The notes under the pieces were generated by a model. The model made no database searches and was not told where the DNA came from. It worked only from the letters and a program-made list of their open reading frames with translations. The translations under genes were made by a program, and so were the position numbers. From positions 3,844,001-3,908,000 of the forward strand of contig CADCXD010000004.1 in the NCBI GenBank assembly GCA_902806575.1: DNA of 64,000 bases, read 5' to 3'. Shown here in pieces: positions 12,139 to 22,560 of this stretch. Position 1 is the stretch's first letter. Every line of letters begins with the position of its first letter. The stretch is from Jackrogersella multiformis. Taxonomy: Eukaryota; Ascomycota; Sordariomycetes; Xylariales; Hypoxylaceae.

Positions 12139-12760
12139 TGTTAGATATTTTCGTGCAGCAGTCGTAGTCGCCTTCTTTTACATGTTGAAATATGACAAGT
12201 TTGGTTTGTTGTGGGTTTGTTCTGATTTCGTTTCAACTTTCGCAAGATTTAGAAGTTCATCTTTAAGGTCCCGACGCTAGCTGACCTAATAAGAATAAGG
12301 TATGGATGTACGTACCTTACCTGGCAGCTGCCTGGGTAGGGCCCAGCAGGGGACCTTCCGGCATCCATCTATGCCTACCTATATGTGGGTACCCGCTAAA
12401 AGATCCCTGTGTTTGCATCGTTGCTAGTGGATACCAAAGACGTCAAAGTCAACATTTAGCTTTACTAATAAATTCTAAAAGAAATAACGCTACGGCCAGC
12501 TCTACTTAGGTAAGTACCTACCTCATATATACATACCTACCTAGGTACTTCACCACTCACCGACGTAACCATTTTAAGCCTCATTCTTTATTACCTTGAC
12601 TCTTTTACAAGATATCTATCTACCTAGGCACTCACACTTCAATTGCCAGTTCCATGATTGCAGTTCTCGACTTTTACTCTTCCAAGGGGCTCATAAAATC
12701 CAAAACATAGCTCATGGCCACGTAGTTTGCATCCACCAATTCAACCGTAAAGGCTTTGCA
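12139..12760. promoter_or_regulatory. Divergent promoter region, ARP10-like and YEN1
   Basis: 622 bp separate the two oppositely directed start codons, so both promoters should lie here. It contains ACCT/AGGT repeats at about 12507-12549 and near 12306-12350. I see no specific TATA box or named binding site. Confidence 0.5.
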
Positions 12761-15555
12761 ATGGGGATCAAAGGGTCGGTTCTAAATCTCTTTCTCAGCA
12801 TATTCCTCACCGAGCATTGCACTAATATAAAAATAGGATATATAAAGAAATTGGCACTGGCAGACGAATATCGCTAACGAATCTTGCGGTGAATAAACTT
12901 GAAGAGACAGGCCGTCCCTTACGCATAGCTATAGATATTTCCATATGGCAGTTTCAAGCCCAGGCCGCCCGAGGTGCGATCCATACTCAGCTACTAACTG
13001 GTTGCTGGCAACTAAGAGCTAGTAGCTAGCAATCGTCACCAATATACTAACAATCTTCAGGTGGTTCCAACCCTGCTATTCGGACGCTCTTCTATCGACT
13101 CCTGCGACTGCTTGGCTTATCTATACAGCCCATCTTTGTCTTCGATGGTCCAAACAAGCCAACTTTCAAGCGGAACAAGCGCACTGGCCGAGGTGACGGA
13201 GTTGCTACCTCTATGGCTAAACGAATGATCAGGTTATTTGGCTTTCAAATCCATGATGCTCCCGGAGAAGCAGAAGCTGAGTGCGCCCTCTTGCAGCTGA
13301 GTGGCATCGTGGACGCGGTTCTCAGCGAGGACGTCGACACCATCATGTTCGGCTGCACACGAACACTAAGAAATTGGTCCTCGGAAGGCACAAAAGGGAA
13401 CAAGACTCCAACTCATGTTTCCATGTACGATACCGAAGAGCTCCAGAAGAGCGGGGCTGGCCTGGACCGAGAGGGCATGGTACTGGTTGCGCTGATGAGC
13501 GGTGGTGATTACCTTCCAGAAGGTATTCCCGGTGCTGGCGTTAAACTAGCTTGCGAGGCTGCTCGAGCCGGATTTGGCAAATCTCTATGCAAACTGAAAA
13601 AATCCGATACATCTGAGATAGCCAGCTGGAAGGAATGGTTGACCTTCGAGTTGCGACATAACGAAAGCGGATTCTTCAGGACGAGACATAAAGCTCTATC
13701 CGTACCCGAGAGCTTTCCGAATTTCGAGGTTCTTGGATACTACACACATCCTGTAGTGTCACGCGCATCGACACTTGACAGATTGCGAAACCAATCCTGG
13801 GACAATCCGGTTGACGTTCAAGCGCTGCGTGAGTTCGTACGAGAGACATTTGACTGGAATTATCGAATAGGAGCCGTTAAGTTCATTAGAGTTCTAGCAC
13901 CTTGTTTATTGGTACGGAAGATGATGTCTCGGCATACTCAACTTGACGACGCGACTAAATCCATTGAGGTATTGGAGAAGGAAGAATCAGAATTAGTGAA
14001 TTCGGTCACAAGCAAGCGAGCTCATTTCAGCACAGACGCCACGCCAGAGTTACGTATATCTTTCATACCGTCCAAGATTGTCGGTTACGATTTCCAAGAG
14101 GAACCGGATGAGGTGATCGAATATGGCCGAGATGGTCTGGCCCTCAACAGTGACGACGAATTCGAAGGTCTAGGTGAGGAGGAAGGGGCAGACGCTGTCA
14201 CAAAGAGCGGCGGCAAGAAACCATTCAATCCCATTGAACCAAATCTATCTTGGATACCGGAAACCATAGGGAAACTCGGTATACCTATCACGGTCGAGGA
14301 CTGGGAAGAAGCGCAGCGCGCCAAGGCCACAGCTCGCCAGAGGACGAAGGCCCCTAAGCAAAAGGGGAAAGTTGGAGCTACGGCTGTTGGCAAATTAGAT
14401 AGTTTCGTCAAGGTTACGAAGAACGTCTCGCAAGGTAAAGAAACTAGCAAAGATGTTGCGCCAACACTCCCTAGGCCACCGTTGCCTGGCCGGACCAGTA
14501 GTGTGCTCGGCATCGCCGCGATACCCTCACAGAGCTTACCTCCGTTTCTCCCACCTAGCCAGGCGTCACAAAAAGCGCGGTCCACAAGATCCAGTAAGCA
14601 GTCCAAATCCAAGTCTACGGCCAGGAATGCATCCCCAGCATCAAGAAAGGACCCGAGTATCAACCCCTGGACGATCGCCGGCTCACAAACCAGTCCCAGG
14701 GCTATCAAAGCCAAATCCGCAAAGAACCCCGAAACAATTACTATATCCTCTAGTCCCCCTGCGTCGCCTACCGCGGATCTTCATCTCCCTGTAAAACGCA
14801 CCGAGAACCGTGCTATGGAAGATACCCCTTCAAAGGTAGTATCATCACCGCCCTCGAGCCCTCGCAGGCGACGCTCTGTCACACCACCAAGATCGTCTCG
14901 AGAACGCGATAGGGTATCAGATCGCCGCGCGGTAGTGAGAGCCCTTAGCCCATCGCCGAAGTCGAGCGAGAAGAAGCCCCGGCGCAAGCTAGCCAAGACG
15001 GAATCGCTCCCCGTTGCGCAGGAATCGCCCACCGGAAGTAACAGGACACGGCAATTTGCGCGAGCGCAAACCGTGGCAACCGAAGTTCTATCCTTATCAG
15101 ACTCAGAGGAGGAGGACGACGACGACGATATCGACCTCCCGCCGCTCAGCAGCGTGATCAACAGGCTTCCTAAGGGGACCGGCCCACTCATTAACAATAA
15201 CAACAACAACCATACCGTAGCCAAGAAGCAGGTGTCCTCGCAACCTCTAACGGTACAGAAGCCGCCAACGCGGAAAGAGGAGAAGAAGGAGCAGCAAAAG
15301 CAAAAGCAAGGCACACGGGACAACGCCTTCGGCACCACCAAGCGGACCACAAAGGTGTACGTGCCGCGCAAGAGCGAGCCCGGGTTCTTCAGAGAATTCG
15401 AAGTCAACGTCGACGAGGCCGACGACTTGTTGGCGAAGGCTATGGGGCTGGATGGCACGCGTGCTGGTGCTGGTGCTGGTGCTGGTGCTCATGTGCGCGG
15501 CAAGGCGTGGCGGCGCAGCGATATATCGTGTATTGATTTGACCGGCGAGGATTAG
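12761..15555 (+). CDS. YEN1: Holliday junction resolvase, YEN1/GEN1 family
   Basis: XPG/FEN1-superfamily nuclease that cuts Holliday junctions in the nucleus. Exons are 12761-12774 (14 nt, encoding MGIKG), 12837-12973 and 13061-15555, with consensus introns; the product is 881 aa. Starting only from the long last exon would lose Gly2 and catalytic Asp residues. Visible features are MGIKGIYKEIG, IAIDISIW (Asp38), FVFDGPNKP (Asp79), GEAEAECALL (Glu120/122/124), LSEDVDTIMFG (Asp141/143) and MSGGDYLPEGIPGAG (Asp200): the full XPG-N and XPG-I set. The last 400 or so residues are disordered, basic and rich in SP/TP sites (SVTPPRSSRERD, ALSPSPKSSEKKPRRK), fitting the CDK control known for Yen1. Acidic SUMO-interaction-like motifs occur at EVLSLSDSEEEDDDDD and at the C-terminal IDLTGED. 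A GTGCTG repeat near the end encodes an Ala-Gly run. Confidence 0.92.
15461..15489 (+). repeat. GTGCTG hexamer repeat inside YEN1
   Basis: An in-frame (GTGCTG)n tract encodes alternating Gly-Ala near the C-terminus of the resolvase. Its length is probably variable between strains. Confidence 0.8.
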
Positions 15556-16523
15556 GAGGTGCCTACATACTTAACTGCATACATACATGCATACATACAT
15601 ACATACCTACATACACATTTAATCAGGTAATCGAGGGGGAGATCAAGGGGTTGTCGTGGGCGAGGCATAATCATAGGCGGTTAGGTTAGTATGTCATCGA
15701 CGTAGTCATAGTCTGGAGTCGAGACTTCGTAGATCGGTTGGCCTCGGCGGCCTTTGCATAAAAAGACTGGAAGGGGGGTTATATATGTCTTGCATAGAGT
15801 ATAGAATACAACTCACTAGCATTGCATTTGTTTTCTGCTGTACTTAGGATGACATGTCTGCTTAGATACTTACCTAGGTATATGGACAGACGGAGTTTAT
15901 TATGAGCCCCTTAGGTTAGTGAGATATGGTTGTTAACGAGTGAAACTTGCCTTGTCTTTCCTTGTCTTTCAAGTATTTGACTACACACTTCCCTGCACAA
16001 CGAGAACAGAGAGACCGAAATATTATGAGATACATATATATTTATATTCAGCCTAAACTTTAACTTAGACTTCATCGACTTCCTTGAATCCCTTAACACG
16101 AACTTCCATTGGCCACCTAGTTGGTTTCCTCACATACACCCTTCATTATCACTCTACCTTTGTCCTCCTACATACACACATATAAGACTCTAAAGAAGAC
16201 TCATCTGCCAAATAAGCTCTTGTAGGAGTACAAGAATAAGTAATTTCCACCCTGCTTTCGAAGTTCTCTACCCTCTTCCCGCTATGACACCTAGTCTTCT
16301 AAGGATCCAGCCATAGATCAAGCGACAGGAAAGTAGGTGAATATTCGCAATATATGGCCAGTAACTAAAGCAAAAGTGACTGATCTGCCTACTCTGTTGG
16401 TCCATATACTTCTCGTCCCCATTGTCTAGCCATACTACCTCGATCGTAGCGTCGGTCTGGCCCAGGGCTCATATCCTTCAGAAAGCTAATACGCCAGTGG
16501 TTGTAGTCCTCTAGCTTATATAC
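15556..16523. other. Intergenic region between convergent genes
   Basis: Holds the 3' ends of YEN1 (+) and the F-box gene (-). A CATA microsatellite occupies 15578-15614, and a TACCTAGGTATA motif occurs near 15872. The rest is AT-rich with no supported reading frame. Confidence 0.6.
15578..15614. repeat. (CATA)n microsatellite
   Basis: Imperfect tandem CATA units sit directly after the YEN1 stop codon. Confidence 0.85.
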
Positions 16524-18383
16524 CTAAAACCACGACCCCATACCAAACACCTCATTCAAGAAAAGATCACAATCACCTCTGCACTTAGTCAAAGGTACCG
16601 TTCTCCTCAGAGCCGGATCGTTCGGGTCCTTCTGAATCCCTATCTGTCGTTCTTCGAGGAAAATCCACTCTAGACTGAGTAGTACGGCAGCATATTCATC
16701 GGCTTCAGCAAGCATCCGATTACGGTGAGCTCGTTCCCATATCATGTCTCGATCTTCCTTCAACAGATCGTCGAGATTGAGATTAGGTTCAAGTGGTGCG
16801 TCAAGATCGAGGTCTGGTCTAAGCAGTGCGTCGAACTTGTCGCTGTCTAAACAAATTCTGTAGTCGTAATATGTTGTTATTATGTAGTCGAAACCGAATT
16901 CGTAAGTGTCCCGACCGATTGCTAACCTCTTGAGTTTCTTCAAGTTATAGAGGCTGCTGCGTATTTGGCCGTGGGTTACTAGCCATTTATGATATGAAAA
17001 TGGAGTTCCGGCACGAAGATACAGCTGCTCAAGTGATGTAATCCTTCCAATCACTACCAACGACGCCTCTGAAGTGGAACGCATTGTGTCTTCTTCTACG
17101 TTAGTCGAGCCCCATCCCAATGCGAGGGATTTAAGATTCGTGAACCGCCCTTTGGAGAGTAGTGGAATAATATATCTGTCGATGCGCGGACTCTTGTGGC
17201 CTAGATTATTCCATTCTGCCACGCAGAGGCTATTTATATGTTCATGTTTCCTAATGAAATCTACAATTTGTCTTGTAATTTTCTTAGAGGAGAGGATGTT
17301 GAAGATAACCAAGGTCTCGAGGCTCCGTATAGGACTACAATTGGCGAGGGATTTTCCGATGTCATCCGATTTATCTATCATGGGCAGTGAGAGATGCCTA
17401 AGAGGAGACTTAAGGAACGATAACCATGTAGATCGAGGAAGATTTACCCCCCTAAGATTCAGAAACCGAAGACGGGGAAACGGGATGAACTCGTCGTCAA
17501 ATGAGAGTGAGTCTCGCTCTTCATTAGTCCATTGCCAAGTCAAAGACTCGAGTGTGGGCGCACACGAGCGAAGAAGGGCTTTATATAATCGAGGCCATGC
17601 GAACTCGGCCGAACTAGCCTCCTTTTGTATCGATCCCGAAGTATCCAATTCAGGCTTTAATGTTATATAGAGATCGAGAGAACGCAGAGGCCAGGCAGGT
17701 GGTGCATCAAACTCTTGCGAGAAAACAAGAGCAGCACGTGCGTCGATTTTTATGAATTTCAGGCTTAAATGTTGGGCGGACGATTGCATTAGGCCTTTGA
17801 GAAATGTTTCATCTGGGTACTGTGCGTTGTAGCAGTGAAGAATCTCGAGGTTCGGCATAGTGTCACGGACAAGCCTCCCCTGTACTAAAAAATTCCAGAA
17901 ATTATATCTTAAGCTGTTCTGGCTACCCGGCAGGTCTTCTTGATTCCACAACATACCATCAATGAGGTTATGGTATGGTGGTAGTTTTACTGTGACGGTG
18001 AATTTCCGTATGCATGCTCCGATGGTAAGTTGTCGCCGATCCTTATACCTGGAACAAGTCTCGTGGGCGATTTGGAACATCAGTAGGTATGCCTCAACAC
18101 TGAAGTCGAAGCAAACCTCGGCAAATTGGCTGGAACGAGCTAATTGCCTACAGTCGCTATTAACTAGGGCCAAAGAGGCCAGAGTTGACTTATCATCAGC
18201 CAACAGATCAACTATGTCGGTCAAAAGGTCGGAAGGTATTTGGAAGAGTTGACTCTGAGATATAAATGGTTGGCCTCCCATAACACGGTCGAGTTGTAGA
18301 GCCCGAACCCGAGGCCACCTCTCATTTCCCTTCCTTAGGCCGGAGAATCTCTCCATCGACAAAAGGGGGATATCATGATCCAT
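16524..18383 (-). CDS. F-box protein, 619 aa
   Basis: A single exon starts at ATG 18383. Residues about 47-95 form an F-box (LFQIPSDLLTDIVDLLADDK, then LASLALVNSDCRQLARSSQF), the motif that binds Skp1 in SCF ubiquitin ligases. The remaining 500 residues or so alternate Leu-rich stretches (LRFLNLRGVNLPRSTWLSFL, LKSLALGWGS, LEQLYLRAGTPF), consistent with a degenerate leucine-rich repeat substrate-binding domain as in many fungal F-box proteins. The substrate cannot be inferred. Fungal genomes carry many fast-evolving members of this family and no named orthologue is recognised. The next gene downstream, YEN1, converges on it. Confidence 0.8.
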   Translation of the reverse strand: MDHDIPLLSMERFSGLRKGNERWPRVRALQLDRVMGGQPFISQSQLFQIPSDLLTDIVDLLADDKSTLASLALVNSDCRQLARSSQFAEVCFDFSVEAYLLMFQIAHETCSRYKDRRQLTIGACIRKFTVTVKLPPYHNLIDGMLWNQEDLPGSQNSLRYNFWNFLVQGRLVRDTMPNLEILHCYNAQYPDETFLKGLMQSSAQHLSLKFIKIDARAALVFSQEFDAPPAWPLRSLDLYITLKPELDTSGSIQKEASSAEFAWPRLYKALLRSCAPTLESLTWQWTNEERDSLSFDDEFIPFPRLRFLNLRGVNLPRSTWLSFLKSPLRHLSLPMIDKSDDIGKSLANCSPIRSLETLVIFNILSSKKITRQIVDFIRKHEHINSLCVAEWNNLGHKSPRIDRYIIPLLSKGRFTNLKSLALGWGSTNVEEDTMRSTSEASLVVIGRITSLEQLYLRAGTPFSYHKWLVTHGQIRSSLYNLKKLKRLAIGRDTYEFGFDYIITTYYDYRICLDSDKFDALLRPDLDLDAPLEPNLNLDDLLKEDRDMIWERAHRNRMLAEADEYAAVLLSLEWIFLEERQIGIQKDPNDPALRRTVPLTKCRGDCDLFLNEVFGMGSWF

Positions 18384-19315
18384 GGTCCTTCAAACGACAA
18401 ATATAAATGACCGCAATGGCTGAGGATAGTAGCAATATTGGAAGAGATGCCTACCTAGACCTAGGCAGCTAGGTAGGCTCTATTTTGAAAGATAGAAGAT
18501 GTTTAAAGAGGGAACGCTAGAGAATGGTGGAGCGACTAACACTACCTAACAATTAAACATTTTATAATAACGCTACGACCGCCCTAGCCAGCCCTAAGGA
18601 AAGAGCAATCACCCGATTTAAGGTGGGCACGATAGCAAGCACGATTAGGTATGCGAAAATAAGAAAGGTACCTAGGTATCTAGGTAGGTAAACGACGACC
18701 ATATTATTCAAGACAAGAGCACTCGCCATCTCTACTATCTTACGAGAAATAATGATGCTAAGGCAACGACGACACCAACACAACTCAACATCAACAAGAA
18801 CCATATTATCCCTTCCAACTTCAATATAATATATTTCGTATTCTAGATAGATAGGTAGGTATAGATGCAGAGAAACAAACCAATAAATAAATAAAAATAA
18901 GCAAATAATAGATATACGTATCGGTGGGTATCCTGAAAGCGATTTTCCATAATAATAAGAATAAAGACTCCGGCCGTACCCCATAGGTACAGCCCCATCC
19001 ATATAACATAGCGCAAGTCCCGACCAAACCTGGGTCGACCTTTGGGGAATAACACCGCCTAATGGCGATCGAAGGCACGTATCGCGTTCGCTACCTCATA
19101 TAAATAGCTTATATCTTAGAGGAATGGATAGATCGCGGCGCATATGCCGTATGCCTATACGCCCCCTCGTCCAGCTAGGGGAAGGCTGATTCTTCCACCT
19201 CGTTCCGTTTCGTGTCATTTCATCTCAACTTGTGTTGTCTCGTCAAGTCGTCTCATCTCGTTTCTTATCATATCTCCCAGAATGTTGGCGTTCTGAACTT
19301 TGAATAGGTCCCCTA
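18384..19315. other. Intergenic region
   Basis: Between the BTB gene's 3' end and the F-box gene's start, both minus strand. It holds ACCTAGGTA clusters at 18449-18478 and 18667-18690. An ATG-initiated 146-aa frame (18562-19002, minus) runs through the repeat and AT-rich sequence and is not believed to be coding. Confidence 0.55.
18449..18690. repeat. Two ACCTAGGTA clusters
   Basis: 18449-18478 is a near-palindrome of CTACCTAG and CTAGGTAG arms around CTAGGCAG. 18667-18690 reads GTACCTAGGTATCTAGGTAG. They lie in the promoter region of the F-box gene. Confidence 0.75.
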
Positions 19316-20977
19316 CTAGTCCTCAATAGCCCACGGCAGGTCCCTCTCCATGACCCGGACGCAAGTTAGATAACTCGTCATGCCACTGGGAGCTACAGGT
19401 ATGCTAGGGCCACCGATGCTAGCAGTACCCGGCGTGGAAACGCCGCGCTCCAGTTCCAGCTCCAGCCCGCTACCCATGAGCGGGCGGACGATCTCACGAG
19501 CGGCGCTCTTGAGCTCGTCGATGCGCTTCTCGAACCGTCGTAGGTTATCACGTGAGTACAACTCGGGCGTCAGTTTCAGAAAACGCTTGCAGTCGTCGTG
19601 GCCGAGGTAGCTGGCCCCCATCGTGGAGCCCAAGGTGCGATAGGTACGGCCAAGGCTTGCGAGATTAGGGGCCATAGGTGCCGAGGCGACTACAGCCGTG
19701 GCGCGAGACGAGCCGCCACCGTCGCGTGACGAATGCCCCCGAGTAGAGGTGGGAGGAGGGGGTATCGGTGCTGGCGAAGTGTTATCCGCGACCCACTGGC
19801 GGAAGAAAGATACAGCGAGCCAGTCGAGGTATGAAGTACCAGGCGTGACGCGCTCGCCACGCGAGTTGGTCAGATTCAGGCGGAAGAGGCGGCTTTCGAT
19901 TCTGGATACTGTCTCTTCAAGCTCGTCCACTTTGTCTTCGATGATATCGAGTACGATATCTGGAAACGACTGCCGAATGCTTCGCTCCCCGGCGGGCCAC
20001 TGCCCGACAACGTGTATCAACGCTTCTTGGAATATGACCTTACTCCTGCTTAGATACCCTAGTCGTAGATAACTGACAGGATACTTGGCAATCTGCTTCC
20101 ACAATCTGCTTTGGAATTGTAATAAGTGATGGTCCGCCCGCGGTCCTACGACGGCTAGGGCATCATATTGGTCCGCTAGTGTTAGCAGCGACTTACACTG
20201 CACATAAGCGTCGGCAATGTTGATGCTATCCAGCACCGGCGAGTAGTTGTAGAAAATACGGAAAAGATTATCATAATCACGAAGAAGATCGGCGTCGGCT
20301 TGGGAAATCGTTGGGTCTTGGTCCCCTTTCGTCGTCGGCACGAGAGAAAGGTTCGCGACAGAGCGGAAGAATGAGCTCGTGGAATGTGTGTGCGAATGGC
20401 TGGCTGCCTTGCGCGTAGCTGGGGTATTTGCGGTTGCGCTCCCGCCGCCGAAGAGCGAGTTGGATTGTGTGGAATCGGCGTAAGAGGTATTGGCTTCTTT
20501 CTGCACTAACATCGGTATGTCGTCTCCTCCGCTCCCGGGATCCAATTCATACCGCCATCGTTTCCGCGGGACAGGGGAATTCGCACGCGGTCGCGCAACC
20601 TCGTCGTTCCTATCATAGCCACCGCTTTCCTCTCCTATCCTCGCTAACTCCCTCGAGGGAGCTTCCGGTAGCGGTAGCAGGCTCGCTTTGGACCATTCCT
20701 GACTCGTACTCGCTTCGAAAAACCCCGAGCATCTCGTTAAAGTGTGCTTATGTAGGAGGTATCTGTTCTCTTTCCCGCCAGCTTTTATAGAGATCTCGAC
20801 ATCTCCCGAGTGACTAAATACGGGGAACTCATTTTGCGGGACGTAAGAACTCCCGCCCGCGTGGGAGCGGTTATACCGTTTACTGCGGGAGGACGCATGG
20901 GGGCGGGAGGTTGTGCGCGCCGAAACAACGGAGGGGGGGCCGCGGACGGTGAGAGATTGGTCGAGTTGCGAGACCAT
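19316..20977 (-). CDS. BTB/POZ domain protein with a split BTB domain
   Basis: A single exon from ATG 20977 encodes 553 aa. After a basic Ser-rich leader, residues about 55-92 read as the first half of a BTB domain (SHSGDVEISIKAGGKENRYL, then LHKHTLTRCSGFFEA). A conserved strand follows at about 139-160 (KRWRYELDPGSGGDDIPMLV). After about 65 disordered residues, the second half appears at about 228-275 (DADLLRDYDNLFRIFYNYSP, then DAYVQCKSLLTLADQYDA). BTB domains mediate dimerisation and, in some proteins, cullin-3 binding. The C-terminal half is helical with the EDKVDELEETVSRIESRLF coiled coil. It resembles uncharacterised BTB proteins common in Sordariomycetes, and no substrate or partner can be named. 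Confidence 0.78.
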   Translation of the reverse strand: MVSQLDQSLTVRGPPSVVSARTTSRPHASSRSKRYNRSHAGGSSYVPQNEFPVFSHSGDVEISIKAGGKENRYLLHKHTLTRCSGFFEASTSQEWSKASLLPLPEAPSRELARIGEESGGYDRNDEVARPRANSPVPRKRWRYELDPGSGGDDIPMLVQKEANTSYADSTQSNSLFGGGSATANTPATRKAASHSHTHSTSSFFRSVANLSLVPTTKGDQDPTISQADADLLRDYDNLFRIFYNYSPVLDSINIADAYVQCKSLLTLADQYDALAVVGPRADHHLLQFQSRLWKQIAKYPVSYLRLGYLSRSKVIFQEALIHVVGQWPAGERSIRQSFPDIVLDIIEDKVDELEETVSRIESRLFRLNLTNSRGERVTPGTSYLDWLAVSFFRQWVADNTSPAPIPPPPTSTRGHSSRDGGGSSRATAVVASAPMAPNLASLGRTYRTLGSTMGASYLGHDDCKRFLKLTPELYSRDNLRRFEKRIDELKSAAREIVRPLMGSGLELELERGVSTPGTASIGGPSIPVAPSGMTSYLTCVRVMERDLPWAIED

Positions 20978-22560
20978 GAATACTGGAAGCTAGACGTTAA
21001 AGGGGAACAAGAAGCTGGGGTCACCGTTGTGCTCGACCCGAGTAGAAACGGGCTCGAATTCGAATCCTCTCCTCGCAAGCTCGCGAGCCCGCTAACTCGC
21101 AGGTCAGCTAGGTAGTCGTGTTGGCGCTATGTATAGATCATGTGTAGATTATGTATGTATAGATCCGTCTGGTCGCGCGATCGGACGGGAGAGGCGCGGC
21201 CGTTGTGGCGTATAGTATTAACTGAAACCGTTTCCTCTCATGAGATATAACCGACGAGTGCTTGAAGCTCGTCTTCGATCTTCAATCCGAAAACAAACAA
21301 TGACGTTCGTATGTGCAACTCAAATGAGGCCAGAAAAAGGAAAGAAAAAAGAAAGCAACGAGATTGAAGAGTAGAGCTCCCAGCAAAAGAGCGGCCTGCC
21401 TGCTTATTTCCCTGCTTCGGAAGCGGAAGAGTAGTATAGTGTCCACAGTTTGAGGCAGCTGAAAAGGTAGGCAAAATACGTGAAAGCACGAGACAATATG
21501 CACAAAGAGGTAGGTAGTGTAGTGTATATACCTACACTACACGTACAATAGGTATGCGATGTATGATGTATGCGCAGACCCACTATCCAAAGAGCATCAC
21601 GAGCAACCAAGTTCCAAGTTCAGGTCAGGCAAGTAATTGAGTGACTGTTGTGATTGTTGTTCCTTGATAGGCTCTCGGGCCCTGTTGCGGCTGTGCAAGG
21701 GTCGTGTCTCTCACGATTTCGACGATTTCGCCACGAACAAGATCATATGTAGCGATATATAGGTACCTATTTAACCCAGTTAGGTAGTGGGTAGGCGGCC
21801 TCCATGAAGAGGCTAGCACTAAAAATGTTCTAGAAAAGTGCCGGAAACGAAGAAAAGAAAGAAGCTGGTTGGGATCCGCGCGTTGTAAGTTGAAACGAAC
21901 ACGATTGCATACATCTAGGTTCTAGGCAGGTGCCTAGGTAGGTATGTATATATAACCCTATCAAATACATGCATGTTGTCGCGCTTTCCTTCCGCCGCGT
22001 CCTTTGTTTATTGTATTACCTGCCTAGCTCGAGTTTGCCTTGCACAACACATGCATGTGCTCTTGAAATCCATAGGCCTGAATCGGATGATCAGATGGAA
22101 GCTACAGCTTGTTGATAATAGTGGATGAAGGACGGAGCCGGATGCAGCCATCGGCCTGCAACGGATAACCAGCGGATCCATAGATAACCTGATAAACCCC
22201 GGTACCTGGGTACCTACTTACGCCTTACTTATTAGCATGAATACAAGGAAATCTCTACTGCATTCTTATTTTTTTAAGGTTACTATTTTCAGGGTTTTTA
22301 AGGTTTAGCAGATATTTATTTTAATAAACGCTAACTTCATGCTCAAGTAGTACGTGTGAATATATGACCTTGAAAGTATGTAAAGTTAAAGTGAAAATAA
22401 CTTCGAATAGTACAAACTTACTTGCCTTGGTACATACCTCTTAACTCTCATGATTTTTTATTTAAAAAGGGCAACGGAAAACTTCATATTATTTTTCCCT
22501 TTACATCATATGCAAAACAACCTATGATTTAAGTATGGCCTAAATGCACAACAAGTCAAG
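20978..22560. other. Intergenic region, GC-rich to AT-rich transition
   Basis: Carries the promoter of the BTB gene (-) and the upstream region of the orphan gene (+). The first 200 bases are GC-rich, and composition becomes markedly AT-rich after about 22240. An ACCTAGGT cluster lies at 21914-21946. No additional gene is supported. Confidence 0.6.
21914..21946. repeat. CTAGGT/GCCTAGGTAGGT cluster
   Basis: A short imperfect palindrome cluster of the dispersed ACCT/AGGT family. Confidence 0.7.

Noticed and set aside
12509..12549. CRISPR-like or satellite array from the repeated TACCTA units
   Set aside because: The units are 4-8 bases with no constant spacer. They are simple palindromic repeats in a eukaryotic genome.
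18562..19002. 146-aa minus-strand frame with hydrophobic stretches
   Set aside because: It does start with ATG, but it runs through AT-rich DNA and a dispersed ACCTAGGT repeat. The Tyr/Ile/Leu richness follows from base composition.
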